Shown here piece after piece: positions 11,946-23,862 of a stretch of DNA of 64,000 nt. The notes beneath the pieces are model-generated. The model had not been told where the DNA came from. It saw only the letters and a list, made by a program, of their open reading frames with translations, and did no database searches. Every line of letters begins with the position of its first letter. The first letter of the stretch is position 1. Origin of the DNA: Trichoplusia ni. Taxonomy: Eukaryota > Arthropoda > Insecta > Lepidoptera > Noctuidae. The stretch is taken from assembly GCF_003590095.1 (NCBI RefSeq), contig NC_039488.1, forward strand, positions 11,532,001 to 11,596,000, in the 5' to 3' direction. Both the position numbers and the translations under genes were made by a program.

Positions 11946-12802
11946 TAATTTATACTTATATCATGTAAAATAAAGCTCAGTTACCTAAGAAATCTTAAAG
12001 TTTCCTACCTTAAGGATAAAAGCTGAATCGCAGTACTTAGGCTCTGCTGTTTGTCAGTCTGTCTGACCGTCCGTCTCATGAACCGTAATGGCTAAAGTAG
12101 AAGTATTTCACAAATGTATTTCTGTTGTCAATAGAACGAGTTAAGTTAACTGTCAATGTTTCGTACGGTCATTTTAACTGAACGGACAATATTAAATTAA
12201 GACACCTTAATTATTAAAGCGTTTTGTTTTCTGATATGATAGAGTTTAAATTAAACATTGTTCAATTTTAATAATTTGTAAGAGCAACATAAAAGTCATT
12301 TACCAATATAAGAAGTGAGGATATTTTAATAATATTATCAAATTTTATTATAATTGCCTCACATTAAAAGCATAAAATTAAGCATTCAAACGACCCAGTT
12401 CGATTTAATTGGATTGCACATAACCATAATTGAATTACAACTTTCACCGGACTTTCCAATTTCATATTTAAACTTTATTCATTTTACTTTTTATTATTGT
12501 TTCCAATTATGATGAAAACACACGGGTCTATATTAGGTACGAATATACGTCTCAGCATTAAAAAAAAACTTTTTGTAATAAAGTAGCTTCGTAACGTACC
12601 TTACATTACCTTCTTTCGTGTCCCTTTCTTTTCATGCATACGGCAGCAACTTAGAATTAGTTTAAGCACTCCCCGAAGCCCAATTTATTAATTTGTAAAA
12701 CTCAAAATTTTTGAGTTATATCTAGCTATAATACTAATATGAATTAGCTTCACGTGTTGTACTTATTTTGCCAATTAATTGAAAAAGCTCAGCTTCAACA
12801 TC
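11946..12802. other. Gene-free, with a repeat scrap
   Basis: 12050-12155 carries a piece of the TTCCGTAC-type repeat (CCGTCCGTCTCATGAACCG). Nothing else is supported. Confidence 0.4.
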
Positions 12803-12920
12803 AGGTTATGTTAAAGGAAGATTTACAGCCGTAGAAGAAGGACAGCGAGAGACCGCAATATACGGTATGACATATCATATATTGCTGTTTCTCACTTCCA
12901 CGATTAAAACAGTCTTATTA
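12803..12920. repeat. Foldback element, copy 3
   Basis: Arms GAGACCGCAATATA (12849-12862) and TATATTGCTGTTTCTC (12878-12893), with one small gap. The downstream CTTCCACGATTAAAACAGTC parallels the CCCACA..ACAGTC tail of other copies. Confidence 0.5.
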
Positions 12921-13014
12921 GAAGACGTGATAGTAATGACTGGTTATTCCATTTATTCTGTATTTGAAATATTTACATAAGTCCTTCAATTGGATTTAGC
13001 GGAAGGGATTATCA

Positions 13015-13150
13015 GAGTTTTACAGACTAAAACCCACCCATGTCTCTTCTTTTGACCTTTGTGTAATGGGAATCTGGTAACTCTTTCGAACAATCCCGCT
13101 AGCCCGGTAAGCATCAGCCCTAATGGAACCTCCATGAGTGATTATCTCTT
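13015..13150 (-). repeat. Dispersed repeat U1, copy 1
   Basis: The minus strand carries GGGCTAGCGGGATTGTTCGA then AAGAGACATGGGTGGGTTTT. The same order of motifs appears on the plus strand at 18655-18775. It is non-coding; the minus-strand frame 13020-13283 is inside it. Class unknown. Confidence 0.6.
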
Positions 13151-13320
13151 TGGTTTTGAGTCCGTATATTTCAAACATGAATAAGTAAATACTTTTGAAG
13201 CAAGCGTGTTTACTATCTGAATAAAAATCAGTATTCATATAATTAAACGTTAAAAATTGACATGAAAATTGGTTACCGTTCACGATACTGCATTACATCA
13301 CCAAGAATCGGATACACAGG

Positions 13321-13445
13321 TTACCTACCACCATAATTTAATATGAGACAGATACAAACGTGCAAGCGAGACAACGCTTTTCGCCCTCTATAGCGCTGTC
13401 TTGCTCCCACATCAGCGACAATCTTTTATCAAAACTTTGTAGTAC
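13321..13445. repeat. Foldback element, copy 4
   Basis: Arms AGACAACGC (13369-13377) and GCGCTGTCT (13393-13401) pair at 8 of 9 positions. The core is followed by TGCTCCCACATCAGCGACA, as in copy 2. The outer flank carries ACCTACCACC. Confidence 0.6.
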
Positions 13446-15844
13446 AGCTCCTGTAAATAAAATAAAACATATATTCTGTTAAAGGATCGCGTGACCGGTT
13501 ACAATTTACAATACTGTTTTACAAACAAATTGTTTGGTAAAAGTACGATTTTCTGCACCGGCACGTCAGGAAATGAAACGGAGTGCATTTGTGAAACCCC
13601 CGGGAATAGTTTACTTTGTCGCATCGGGTAAAGTGTGAATGTTTAGGTATTTATAGTTGAAGATAGTTGGGTTCGCGTTCTGATTAGCCTTGTAATACCT
13701 AAGAACTGGCCATATAGGAGTCGCATAGTGAGGCGTCCGTTCAAATAGAGCTACGAAAATTTAAATTGTTTGGGCACTGTCAGACACAGACTTTGTCTTT
13801 TTAGTTCAGTTGCTGGTTGTTGTGATAATTTCTACCGTCTATCTATCACGTACATAATAAGCCTGATGGCGGACGGGCAGACAGACAGTATTGACTAAAA
13901 GATTTACAAACAATCACATTGTATAACAAGGTGAATGATGGATAGATTAAGTCAGTCTTTCAGACATATTTAGATCAGTATTTTATAGCTACCAAAACGT
14001 ACCTTTAAAACTACTTAATTAAACCGCTTAATTAACTTTTGTACTGCAATTAGAGTTCCGTACAACACCATTATAAAACCTTACAGCGAATTACAGTGCT
14101 CAACTTTCTGTGTTTGCCCATGAGACAGTAACGTATGTTACACAGTGCAAGTGTTGCGATGGGCAGCGATGCGTCAATATCATTTTAAACTTTCAGCTCT
14201 TTAGAAAATAAATGTCAAACAAATAAATACTGTGTCGAGTTTTATGTATTAAAAACTGGATAAATACGAGAGTTTTAACTGTAACACGGTTCATGAGATA
14301 TAGCCGGGTGACGGACGGAAGGACAGACAGCGGAGGGTTCCGCCACAAAGTCAGCTAGGTTGCATAAAAGAAACACAAAATTTGTTAATAATGATCGTGA
14401 AATAAGGGGAAATCTCCTTTATAATGTAATATTAAGGATAAGACTTTAAAAAGATATACATACTGATTAGGCTAATCATAGACGTAACTACTTAGCTAGT
14501 CTGTAGTCAAAACCTCGGGACGATTATATTTAGGCAAGAAAAGAACGTGGTGACTTCAAACGGTTCGAATTTGAACTACATCATTGTTATCGCTTCGCTT
14601 CCAGTGTGTTACTAGCTTAACATACAACAATGAATTCGGTAAAGTACAGAGCTTTTTGGTAGACAAACTTTTTGCAAACGTTACAAAATATTTGCCTTTA
14701 TACCAAAGTGTTCGTAATTAATTTGAGATCCACTCATGCGGGTTGTTTTTGTTGAATACTTTAGATTTAATTTAGTTATATGAAAACATTAAAAGGATTT
14801 ATTTTATTTTATTTGTGACATTTTACTTAGCGTTTTTTTTTTAATCTCTTTTTCATGATGATCTAAGCTTAGACAATGGTAAGCATAAGTCTCGCTCGTC
14901 GCTGTTATTTAGAGGATGGGTGACCATTTGTAATTTTCTCCATTCCTTTTATTTTACTCACAGCAACAATTTGACCTTGAAGAACTGGTAAGAAACTATA
15001 TCTAGCCCTTGGTCAGAGCGACACTCACGATTGGATGAGCTCAAATCAATGTTTAAAGGAGAAACCCGATTCTGGGCCTAGCTGTTACACGAATGAAATA
15101 TTTACCAAAAAAGTAGTAATGTTATGGTTTATCCATTTAGAAAATCTTGACTTTCATCATAATAATCGACTACTACCAGAATTGGAACACATAACGTATA
15201 AAATAAAAATAAAATGACGTAAAAATAAAACAGTAAAGGAAGCGCAGTTAGCCAACCGCAGTTGAATTTATTACAAGACTTGCATTAAACATTTGACAAC
15301 CGCGAAACTAAATCACTTTAATCCGAATACGCAACGATATTTCATTGCACCGAAAATGTACGCATTACGTACAATCAGCCACAAAAGTTCATAAATACAG
15401 GGATTTATAAAACGGGACTACGATGTGCACTCAAAGCAGTGGTGATAATTATTAACCAAGGAACACCTAGCACTCGATCGGTGTGTTTAAGGAAAGTAAT
15501 TAACTCTCTTGGATTTACAGAAAAAAAAACCAAAGTAGTAAACTATTTCTACTTCTTTTAAAGAAGAATGGTTAACATTACAAAAGTTTTGCAGATACCC
15601 TGTTCTTAACCCAATAATAAAACCAAGAAGTATTGAAGGATGTTATTAAAATAAAGTAAATAATTAAAACAGAAATTAGTAAATAAATAGTGTTAATTTA
15701 TATAGAATAAGAATAAAATGTATATAATTTAAATTCATAGAAATGTAGATATGAATACCAAAACCAAATGTAGATAAGAATTGTAAAAAATACTTTATCT
15801 ATATTATTATTAATAGTAAATCTGAAAATGTTATTAATAGCCCT
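13446..15844. other. Gene-free stretch with one possible micro-exon
   Basis: A minus-strand scrap of the TTCCGTAC-type repeat is at 14283-14340 (CATGAGATATAGCCGGGTGA). A splice-bounded 24-base open segment at 14964-14987 is listed separately. The plus-strand frame 15035-15217 has no other support. Confidence 0.4.
14964..14987 (+). other. Possible 24-nt micro-exon (QQFDLEEL)
   Basis: A pyrimidine-rich tract ending ATTTTACTCACAG is followed by 24 open bases encoding QQFDLEEL, then a strong donor CTG|GTAAGA. The length is a multiple of three and phase 0 would keep a frame. No partner exon is visible, so this may be chance. Confidence 0.2.
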
Positions 15845-15962
15845 CCTCCAAATTCTTATTCTTGTTATGCCCGACAGGGCCCACAATGCTCCAAAACTCA
15901 TCTTGTGTACCTACCACCTAAGTTCACATTGTGGAATGCAAGAAACGTATTGAGTATTGAAA
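15845..15962 (+). mobile_element. LINE 3' end, CR1/Jockey-like
   Basis: GCCCGACAGGGCCCACAATG and CATTGTGGAATGCAAGAAAC are followed by GTATTGAGTATTGA. This matches the 3' end of the minus-strand LINE at 48482-49497, heptamer tail included. Only the 3' untranslated end is present. Confidence 0.65.
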
Positions 15963-16344
15963 AATCCCCCTTTATCAGCAGCACAACGAGGGTTCTCTTA
16001 CCAACGTACCTACGACAACTTGTACCATGTCGTGTGTAGTTAATATTGTATTCACTTTTGCCGCTGCCAGTACCTATGCATAAATCACAGAGGATGCGAG
16101 GATAAGCTGCACACGTTGCCGCATGGCTTGGTAATCTGTTGAGCTGTTATGCAGCAAACTTACAACAATGTTTAGAGGTTGAAAACATTAGCTTTTGAGC
16201 TGAGCCTGAGCTAGATTATATGTGGCGGGAGTTTGGGTTACTTATTATGTTAATACGGTTTATTTAGAGATGTTTGTTTATTCTCTTTTTTATTGCCCTT
16301 TAATTACTTAATTGTAATTTTATGTTTCGATTTTTAATGAAAAT

Positions 16345-16505
16345 TTAATTGTATAAAGCTCAAGAGTTGTTTGTTTGAGCGCGCTAATCTCAGCAACTAC
16401 TGTTCCGATTTGGAAAAGGCTATAGAATATATAATTTCAGGCTTCGTGGTATCGTTATGCCAGGAACAGAGCAGTAATGAAAAATGTTACAGAAACGGGG
16501 AAAAC
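16345..16505 (+). mobile_element. Helitron-like element, family A, partial
   Basis: GTATAAAGCTCAAGAGTTG and TTTGAGCGCGCTAATCTCAG match the left part of the family A element. The right end with CTAGT is missing or too worn to see. Confidence 0.45.
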
Positions 16506-18654
16506 TTGCGAAGTTTTCACTCTAAAACTATGAACCCATGAAAAGAGTTAAGTAGGTACTTAGACACACATAATAATGCAATAGATCGCCATCCATTTTT
16601 TCATATATGTTTAAACAAAGATTTTAAACACGTAAATGAGATAAAGCATGTTACATAAAAAATCTCAAAAAAGCTCTGACTCCCTTGTTGTTGGACCTGT
16701 CCTGAAAATTAACCGGTTCCCCGAAAATGTTCTCTTGAACTCAAAGAGAAAAGTAAGTAATAGTATAATGACCCTTAACTACACATCACACTTATCTGGT
16801 AACATACGCTATAGACGCACCAGACGCCATCAAAGGTACTCGTAACGTTAGCATTAATTAAATGGCGGCCGAAATGTACCGAGGCCTTGTATGTAAATGA
16901 GGTGCTTGTAAGTGTGTTATTACAGGTGATTGCTGCTTACAGTACCTATGTAATTACTACAGGTAAGTAGAAATGACATACAGTGTGTCAGTGTGATATT
17001 TGTAAGTATAATTATTTTTTTAACATATACTTAAAAGTTATAGCAGTCTTGCTTGTTGTTCGTGAAAGTACTTTGAGTGTTAATGTGTGTGTTTGTTCTC
17101 TTCGTCTTAATGTTTGACTAAAGTGAAATAAAATACTATAATAAGGTTGATAATCTAGAATGTCATGTGCCTTTTTCCAATGGTGAACGTATCACATCTC
17201 ACAAACTTCAGGAGGCGAGTAGCACTAGTGTGCAAACTATGGTGGTATTGGTACTGTCTTTTTACTTCAATTCGCTTAATTATGAATTTGAAACTGTGAA
17301 GTATTTGAAAGACTTTAAATAAAAAGTACTGAGATGTGTGGTATGTATCCAAGTTAGGTTAGGTACTTAAAATATTAATAATAATATTATAGTGATTCAT
17401 GGCCGTGTGACTAATGTTACTCGAGACGAGACACGTGCCTGAAGATCTAGATTCCAATAAGTTCATTCACTTGTAATACGAATAATATTCAATTAGTAAC
17501 TAGAGACATTGTAACACTAGATTTAGGTTAACCATATATGGTATGCTAGTTACCTAGATTATTTTATATAAATATTACCCACATACCTTAAATAAATGAG
17601 TTCAATCCTAACTTTAGTAGTTTCAATTCGTCTCCGTCCCTACCAACATCGCAGATGAATTTGACGAAAATTTCATGGGATCAAATGACTAGTATAGTAT
17701 TTCCGTCTAAAGATCTGCTTCAAAATGAAATACTATTTTAGGTCAAAAAATTAAAAAAGGACAAACGAATTGAGATCAAGAGATTTTTGAAGTAATTTAC
17801 CAAAACCTGTAATGGCACCAGTTCAGGCTTCCAAAAATTATTCGTCAATTAATAACATTCTCTTTTGTTTCAGTTTGCCACAACAAGGCCCACTTTACGC
17901 CGTCATTATTAAACTCGGTTTCCACAGCAAATAAGTGTTGCTACAATGTAACAATGTAGTTCAAAGTAATAACAGCGCTTTACAGCGCGTCGCCTCGTTA
18001 CAAACAATATTTATTGGTCTATTAACTAGTTTAATTGACCGGAGTGATTAAAGCGCTTAATTGCCTTGTTTTACTCGGTGGTTACAAGTTAATATCTGAG
18101 GCTGCTTTACTTGCAAATGGCGAGCGCAACGAAACAGTTCATGCCATGATTCTGGAATTTAGAATATCTTGTTGAGTCTCTAATTTCTTAAATATTTTCT
18201 GTATTCATGGCGGTTGATAATTTAAATATTTATTTTTGTTGTTTAATTGTGTTTATTTCGTGAAATAAGTCTAGCTTTCTCTTGTGATGTTCCTCTTTCT
18301 AAGATACGTCGTACTGTGGGAGGTCGATATGCTTTGATAAGCACACATGACAAAAGTAACGGCGAATTGTAGGGTAATTTTATGTGATAATGACTTAATG
18401 TTTTTACGATAATTGGAATAAGTAGTTGTGAAATGAAATTTCAAAGTTAAAGAAATGTTACTTATCATTTGTAATATAAACCTTTTAACGATGCAATAAA
18501 GTATAAAATTCATTGTCTGCATATTGGTCAGCTTCGCCAGCTAGTGACGTATGTGCTGACGTGTGTGACGTTACGTTTATTAGTGGGATTCACTTCTTAG
18601 TTTGTGCTGACGCAGCTTTGTTAGGTGCGCTCGAGGTACTTGGCAGAAATTGTG
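16506..18654. other. Gene-free stretch
   Basis: Near 16927-16963 a stretch without stops lies between TTATTACAG and ACTACAG|GTAAGT and could pass for an exon, but the acceptor is weak. The minus-strand frames at 17155-17352 and 18271-18522 look like chance. Confidence 0.35.
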
Positions 18655-18775
18655 ACATACCGACCAACCAGTAGACCAATAAACCGGGCCAACGGGATTG
18701 TCCGAAAGAGGTATCGCGGCCCCGGTACAGAAAGGGCAAAGGAAATAACATGGGTGGGTTTTTGTCAAACTCTCC
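18655..18775 (+). repeat. Dispersed repeat U1, copy 2
   Basis: CCGGGCCAACGGGATTGTCC, GGCAAAGGAAATAACATGGG and TGGGTTTTTGTC occur in the same order as in the reverse copy at 13015-13150. The open frames on both strands at 18580-18865 are by-products. Confidence 0.6.
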
Positions 18776-18985
18776 TTTTCGGTCAACCCCAAAGCGAGAG
18801 GAGTCATTGTCATTGATGATTAACCATCCGAAAAAAATACCATTAAAGAGATCATGATTGGCCATGTCGCAATAGTCTCAAATAAATTTTCTGACAATTA
18901 CAATACTATAAGTGACTACTTGGACATATCGATGTATTTTTTATGGCTTACTAATATCTTTTCTCATTAATAGTGTTCGGGTAGG

Positions 18986-18997
18986 ATGGCGAGATAC
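18986..18997. repeat. Target-site duplication, left copy
   Basis: ATGGCGAGATAC directly precedes the retrotransposon and recurs at 20536-20547 directly after its poly-A tail. Confidence 0.9.
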
Positions 18998-20533
18998 TCT
19001 TGCGGGGCAACCTCCCCCGTGGCACGTCTGTCATCTGCTATGCAGACGACACCCTTTTGAGTGCCCGGGGAAGAAATTTTGGAGAGGCAGCCAGCTTGGC
19101 CTCGGCGGGGGGTTCGCTAGTGGTCGACCGCATCTCCCGCTTAGGGCTGACGGTCGCGCTGCACAAGACCGAGGCAGTGTTCTTCCATGGGCCTCGGCAG
19201 CGCCAACCACCTGACCCTCATATCCATGTCGCGGGTGTCCGCATTGGGGTGCAGGCCCAGATAAAATACCTGGGTCTAGTGCTCGACAGCAGGTGGCGCT
19301 TCAGTGTACACTTCAGTGGGCTGTCGACGCGCTTGCTGAAGACAGCGAGTGCCCTCTCATGGCTCCTCCCGAACATCGGGAGGCCCGGCGAAAAATGCCG
19401 ACGTCTATACGCCGGCATACTCAAAAGTATGGCCCTATACGGGGCCACCATCTGGGCGGACTCACTGTGCAGACGGGAAAACGCTGCTGCTATGCGCAGG
19501 CCACAAAGGGCCATTGCACAGCGGGTCGCAAGGGCCTATCGCACAGTGGGTTTCGCGGCGGCGTGCGCTCTGGCGGGAACCCCTCCTTGGGAGCTCGAGG
19601 CTTGGGTGCTCGCTAGGGTGTACGACTGGACGGCGGGGCAGAGGGCGCTCAACCAGCGCCCCGATCCGATAGAACGCGAGGAAGTGCGTGAGGAGGCGAG
19701 GGAGGCAATAACTCAGCACTGGGCCGATGATCTCGCCTCTGCAACGTTCGGCCGCCGGACGCTAGACGCCATCGGGCCCGTCCTCAAGGATTGGCTCGAT
19801 CGGCGACATGGTTGCCTCTCCCTGCGTCTGGTGCAGGTGCTGTCCGGGCATGGTTGTTTCGGATCTTACCTGCACCGGATTGGGAGGGAGGAGACTCCGC
19901 AGTGCCACCACTGCGAAGCCGCGGTGGACACGGCCGAGCACACCTTGGAGGAGTGTCCATCGTGGGACGCACCCCGCCGCACCCTGATGGCAGCGGTCGG
20001 AGACGACCTCTCACTCCCCAGCGTGATTGCTGCCATGCTGGGGAGTGCGGAGGCATGGGAAGCGGTAGCCTCCTTCTGTGAGGTCGTCATGTCACAAAAG
20101 GAGGCAGCGGAGCGCATGCGGGAGGACGACCCTCTCGCGGCGCCGTTCCGCAGACGAAGAAGGGGCAGAAGACGGCGAGCACAGCGCCCGTCCTCATCTG
20201 CCCCAGGGGGTGATCAGCGGGCGACAGGCGCGGGGGCGCCACCGCCTGCATCACAACTATCACCCCCCATGCTCCGGCCATTATAAAGCACCCTCCCCTC
20301 TGGGGGGGAGCTTGAGGGGCTTGCCGCAAGGCAGGCAGTCGCCGGTGGGGGACTGGACGACATGGACTCCCAGGCCCCCTCCACTCCAGGCGAGGTCGGA
20401 GTGCCGCTGGGTCTTTTTAGTGGGTATACCGGGAACGTCGTTTACCGGGGAGTCCCACATACCCCTCTCTCGCCCCCCGGCGGGAAGGGGATGCGTAATA
20501 GCATTTTTTGCCAGCGAAAAAAAAAAAAAAAAA
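18998..20533 (+). mobile_element. 5'-truncated R1-clade-like non-LTR retrotransposon
   Basis: A GC-rich insert, sharply different from its AT-rich flanks. It holds the C-terminal part of a reverse-transcriptase protein (19000-20286), a GC-rich 3' untranslated region of about 230 bases and a 17-base A tract (20517-20533). The 12-base duplication ATGGCGAGATAC at both ends shows insertion by target-primed reverse transcription. The 5' end is cut inside the RT palm. The protein's C-terminal CCHC finger and the HGCFGSYLHRIGRE block before it place it by family knowledge near R1/TRAS/SART elements. The site is not 28S rDNA or a telomeric TTAGG array. Confidence 0.9.
19000..20286 (+). pseudogene. 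R1-like ORF2 fragment: RT palm end, thumb and CCHC zinc finger
   Basis: An open frame of 428 residues read from a TTG; this is not a real start but the truncation point. The RT motif ICYADDTLL sits at about residues 12-20; its two aspartates are the catalytic pair of the palm. The sequence continues through the thumb and a connection region. A CCHC finger (C302-x2-C305-x8-H314-x4-C319) follows HGCFGSYLHRIGREE, an arrangement known from R1-clade ORF2 proteins. The end is very basic (RRRRRGRRRR) and then proline-rich. The family's protein is usually over 1000 residues; the endonuclease and most of the fingers and palm are missing, so it is dead on arrival though still open. The frame is intact, so the insertion is fairly young. 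Overlapping frames on both strands here are shadows. Confidence 0.88.
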
Positions 20534-20535
20534 TC

Positions 20536-20547
20536 ATGGCGAGATAC
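20536..20547. repeat. Target-site duplication, right copy
   Basis: ATGGCGAGATAC follows the A tract after two bases (TC). It is identical to 18986-18997. Confidence 0.9.
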
Positions 20548-22237
20548 AGTGAAGCCCCGTGTGATAATGAAACTAGACTAGGCACATTGAGGTTTAATGA
20601 ATTTGGAGTAAAACCTCGTTAGCTGATCTCCTTGCTCGTATTCCCCCATTGTTTGTCGACACAGCCGGGCGACACGTCGGTCGAGCGCTCTCCACGGCAA
20701 ACAAAGAGCCACTTTGAGTCCACGTGAAATTTAGACGGCCACAGCTGATACTAGCTAACGTACGAATAATGTATGGACTAAGAGCTGTTCTCGTTTAAAC
20801 AAATTTGAACAAGAGCTTATTGGGTATTTATCGGGATAGTCTGACTAGTTTTGGATCGAACCTCACTTCAATCGAACCAACCAGTTCAACGTGATATAGT
20901 CGCCGTCGACTCATCATTAAGGTTTCCAACTGTTCCGTGTACAGTAATTAAGTAAAGAATTGAATTTTGAAAGTTAGTGTAATACGATGCTTTCGGTCCC
21001 TCCATGGGACAGAATTAGTTTCATATAAGTGTTCTTTCATCATGCCGTTTTTTACACGGTAAATAAAAAAAATCAACGACGACATTACATCATTTGAGAT
21101 TTTGTGAATTGACTGTGATGTATTCACTAAGGCTACAAATCTACTAAGCCTTTGAATTTCGGGTACCAGCTGTCTATAACGACGAGATGTAAGCTGACCC
21201 TAATATTCAAGAGCTGCCGTATTTATTATGGAGTCAAGTTTTCGTTTGAAGTATAAACCGGTTGATCAGTCAGTCTGCGCTCAGACTATCTTGATAGTTC
21301 GGTTCAAAATAAAACCTTTACAACTTTGTATACTTTTTTCATGAACAAAAGCATAAGGCATTCTGGAATATTTTTCTTTCTTCAAAATATTTAAACAAAG
21401 AATCTTTATTTAAGCTTTTGCACATGTGTCTCCTAAAATACGAAACTGTTTAGTTTATAAAAAGAAATATTTTCTTTTGTATTTCGAAAAGCAAACACTG
21501 CGTTTTAGTTAAAAAGGAGTGCCTGAAGGAGGAGTGCCTACTTTTCACTTTTTCTATCCATTAGTTGAACTAAGAGTTACCCATCCACACTTTGCTAACT
21601 CGATAAGCTGCTTACCATTACTTTTTGCTTCACACTGGCCAAGGAATGTTTTAAAGATTTATTTTCACGTCCACCCAAATCAAAAAACGTCTAATGAATT
21701 GTAAATTGCATACATCTTGTTCTCTTGAAAATAAAAACCTGGGTTTGTTTTTCCACACATTTACTGAAAATGGTATTTATCAACTAAGCTTGAAAACTAG
21801 TTAACTGCAAGTCGGACTCGCATCACAAGGGCCGGGACAAATGGGTTTAAGAAAAAATCGTCACTTATCAAATATAGGACAATCACCGTACAATACAATA
21901 TTAACCTTGGTTTATATGTTAAATATTTTAAAATCTGTTCATGAAATACAGCCTGGTGACAGATGGACGGAAAAAAGTGGGCAGGATTCCATTTCTATCA
22001 TATGGTTAGGGAATAATAAATCTTAAACCAAGTGATAATATTTACCTACAAAACAAATAGCTTCAACATCCTTAACAACTTATTATTTAACGAAAACCTT
22101 AAAACCATCACTCATATAACATTGTATCCTGAAAAAAAAACATCAAAAAATTGAAGTCTTTAATTCTCAAATCACGGACGTATCGTAACGAAGTTAGCTC
22201 ACCATGAACTTAACTAAGATAAGTGAGTTAGTATAAG
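20548..22237. other. Gene-free, with a MITE-family scrap
   Basis: 20815-20905 carries GGGTATTTATCGGGATAGTC and TGACTAGTTTTGGATCG, a piece of the repeat seen inside the MITE at 23442-23622. No gene is seen. Confidence 0.4.
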
Positions 22238-22380
22238 TGGGGGCAATTAGGAGCGGCGCGTGATCTCATGAGCCGGGGATCGTGATCAAGTGGTCTCCGG
22301 ACGAGTCACACGGAACCGAGAGCTCTATATAAAGTGACCGACTTATAAGATATTGATGCTTTTTGCTATTCACACTTGCA
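22238..22380 (+). promoter_or_regulatory. Candidate orphan core promoter (TATA box)
   Basis: A GC-rich block rare in this region leads to GAGCTCTATATAAAGTGACC, with a strong TATA box near 22326. About 30 bases on is GCTATTCACACTTGC, a plausible start region. A Helitron-like element begins at 22419, so any first exon would be short or broken. No coding start is seen. It could also be the end of an unrecognised mobile element. Confidence 0.35.
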
Positions 22381-22418
22381 TTTTGATAGTGACTTCGAAA
22401 TTATACCAATCCTAAATT

Positions 22419-22602
22419 CCTAATATTATAAACGCGGAAATTTGTATGTATGAATGTATAGATGTCTGTTCCTCTTTTACTTAAAAACCACTGGATGGAT
22501 TAAGACGAAACTTAGTACACAGATAGTTTATAACCAGGATTAACACATAGGACGTTACAATAACGTAATTTTTATGGGCGGACCCACGGTCTACAGCCAG
22601 TT
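22419..22602 (+). mobile_element. Helitron-like element, family B
   Basis: TAATATTATAAACGCGGAAA, AACCACTGGATGGATTAAGA and GAAACTTAGTACACAGATAG are all family B landmarks. The 3' end is worn (CAGCCAGT in place of CAGCTAGT). Confidence 0.55.
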
Positions 22603-23441
22603 GAACATAATATAAACTAGATAGATTATTATGATAAAAAATTGTATATGTCCTTTCAGATTAATTAAATTTGAGAGTGTTGTCGTAAGGGAGAGACTTC
22701 TTCTTTTATGAGTGAGAAGCTGATGCACCTATACATGAAATTTTAAAATCGTATTCCAGAAAAAGCAAAATATATCTTTGCAAAAGGAGCATTTGTAACT
22801 TATACTTTAAATTACATAGATAACTCTTACTTTGTCAATTTTATCGTTAACTGACCATAAAATAGATTTGAAGGTAATAAAAATGTCAGGACATTTTAAA
22901 CGTATCTTACAAAGAATGGTTCTTGTAAAAGGTGAATGAATCCATCCCTTTGTTGTCGCTTTTCAAAAAGTATTTTTCAAAAGCTTGTGATCCTACAGTC
23001 AAGATTTTTATAGAGTTCATATTGTTGCAATTGTTTATTACTATGTTGTTACTATCTTAATGTGAATGAGTAGATTTGAAGTCTGGTTTTATTTGTAGAC
23101 TTTTTAAATGTTTCTTTATTTTTAGTTTGTAATTAGTAACATATTAATACCTGTGATTCCGACTGCCTGACAATTGGATGCAAAGTGTTATGAAAATAAT
23201 CACTTTAATAAACATAAAAATATAAATTTAATAGACGTAGATAGAATGGTTTATGATCAGTATCCAAGAATATAAAGAGAAAGATATAAACACGTTTTTA
23301 AAGAACAACTTTGGCCCCTGACCCCTGTATGATAGATTCTTCAGTGTTTAAACCCCCTCTATAGCGCACTTGTAGACTCTAGATTCTAAAGAGCCCTAAT
23401 GCGTAAAACCCTTGACAAGACGGTATGACTAACTACGTCAT
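22603..23441. other. No recognisable feature
   Basis: AT-rich, with no repeat or coding signal that I can support. Confidence 0.4.
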
Positions 23442-23622
23442 AATCATTATTAAATGATGTAACGGTTTACTCAGGCGCATTTATCGGGGTAGCCCGACTA
23501 GTTTCGGACCCAACCAGAGTCCATTAATCATGAGCAGACGCGGCGGGATCGCGACTCGAACTGACGTCAGCGGCCGCGCATCTCGCTGCGTGAGTAAATC
23601 GTTACATGATTTAATAATGAAT
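23442..23622. mobile_element. MITE with 32-bp terminal inverted repeats
   Basis: The left arm (23442-23473) includes TAAATGATGTAACGGTTTAC and the right arm (23591-23622) includes TGAGTAAATCGTTACATGAT. Four or so mismatches lie in 32 bases. The GC-rich interior has GGGGTAGCCCGACTAGTTTC and CATGAGCAGACGCGGC. Scraps of the interior recur at 20815-20905, 25958-26000 and 40150-40215. It is non-coding; the transposase family is unknown. Confidence 0.7.
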
Positions 23623-23862
23623 CAGTCCCACGATAGTTATTATAAAAATATGTCATAATCTCTATGCTTGGAATAATATTTTGATAATGCCCTCTCATTC
23701 TGACACTCTCTGATAATGCTTTACTAAGTTTTTTTTTCTTTTTTTTAAGTGTAATAAATAAAATACTAAGTGATAAGTTAGTTATGAAAAGAGTAAAAAC
23801 AGAAACTACATTTTTAAAGATGATCTATTACTGTTGCATCTATTGCAACAAATACTACAAAT

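Noticed and set aside
16927..16963. A 37-base open segment between TTATTACAG and GTAAGT
   Set aside because: The acceptor is poor in pyrimidines, and the segment itself contains repeated TACAGTACC-like bits that make chance likely.
19218..20329. Several long overlapping frames on both strands
   Set aside because: They are shadows of the GC-rich R1-like frame; only the frame with YADD and the CCHC finger has family signals.
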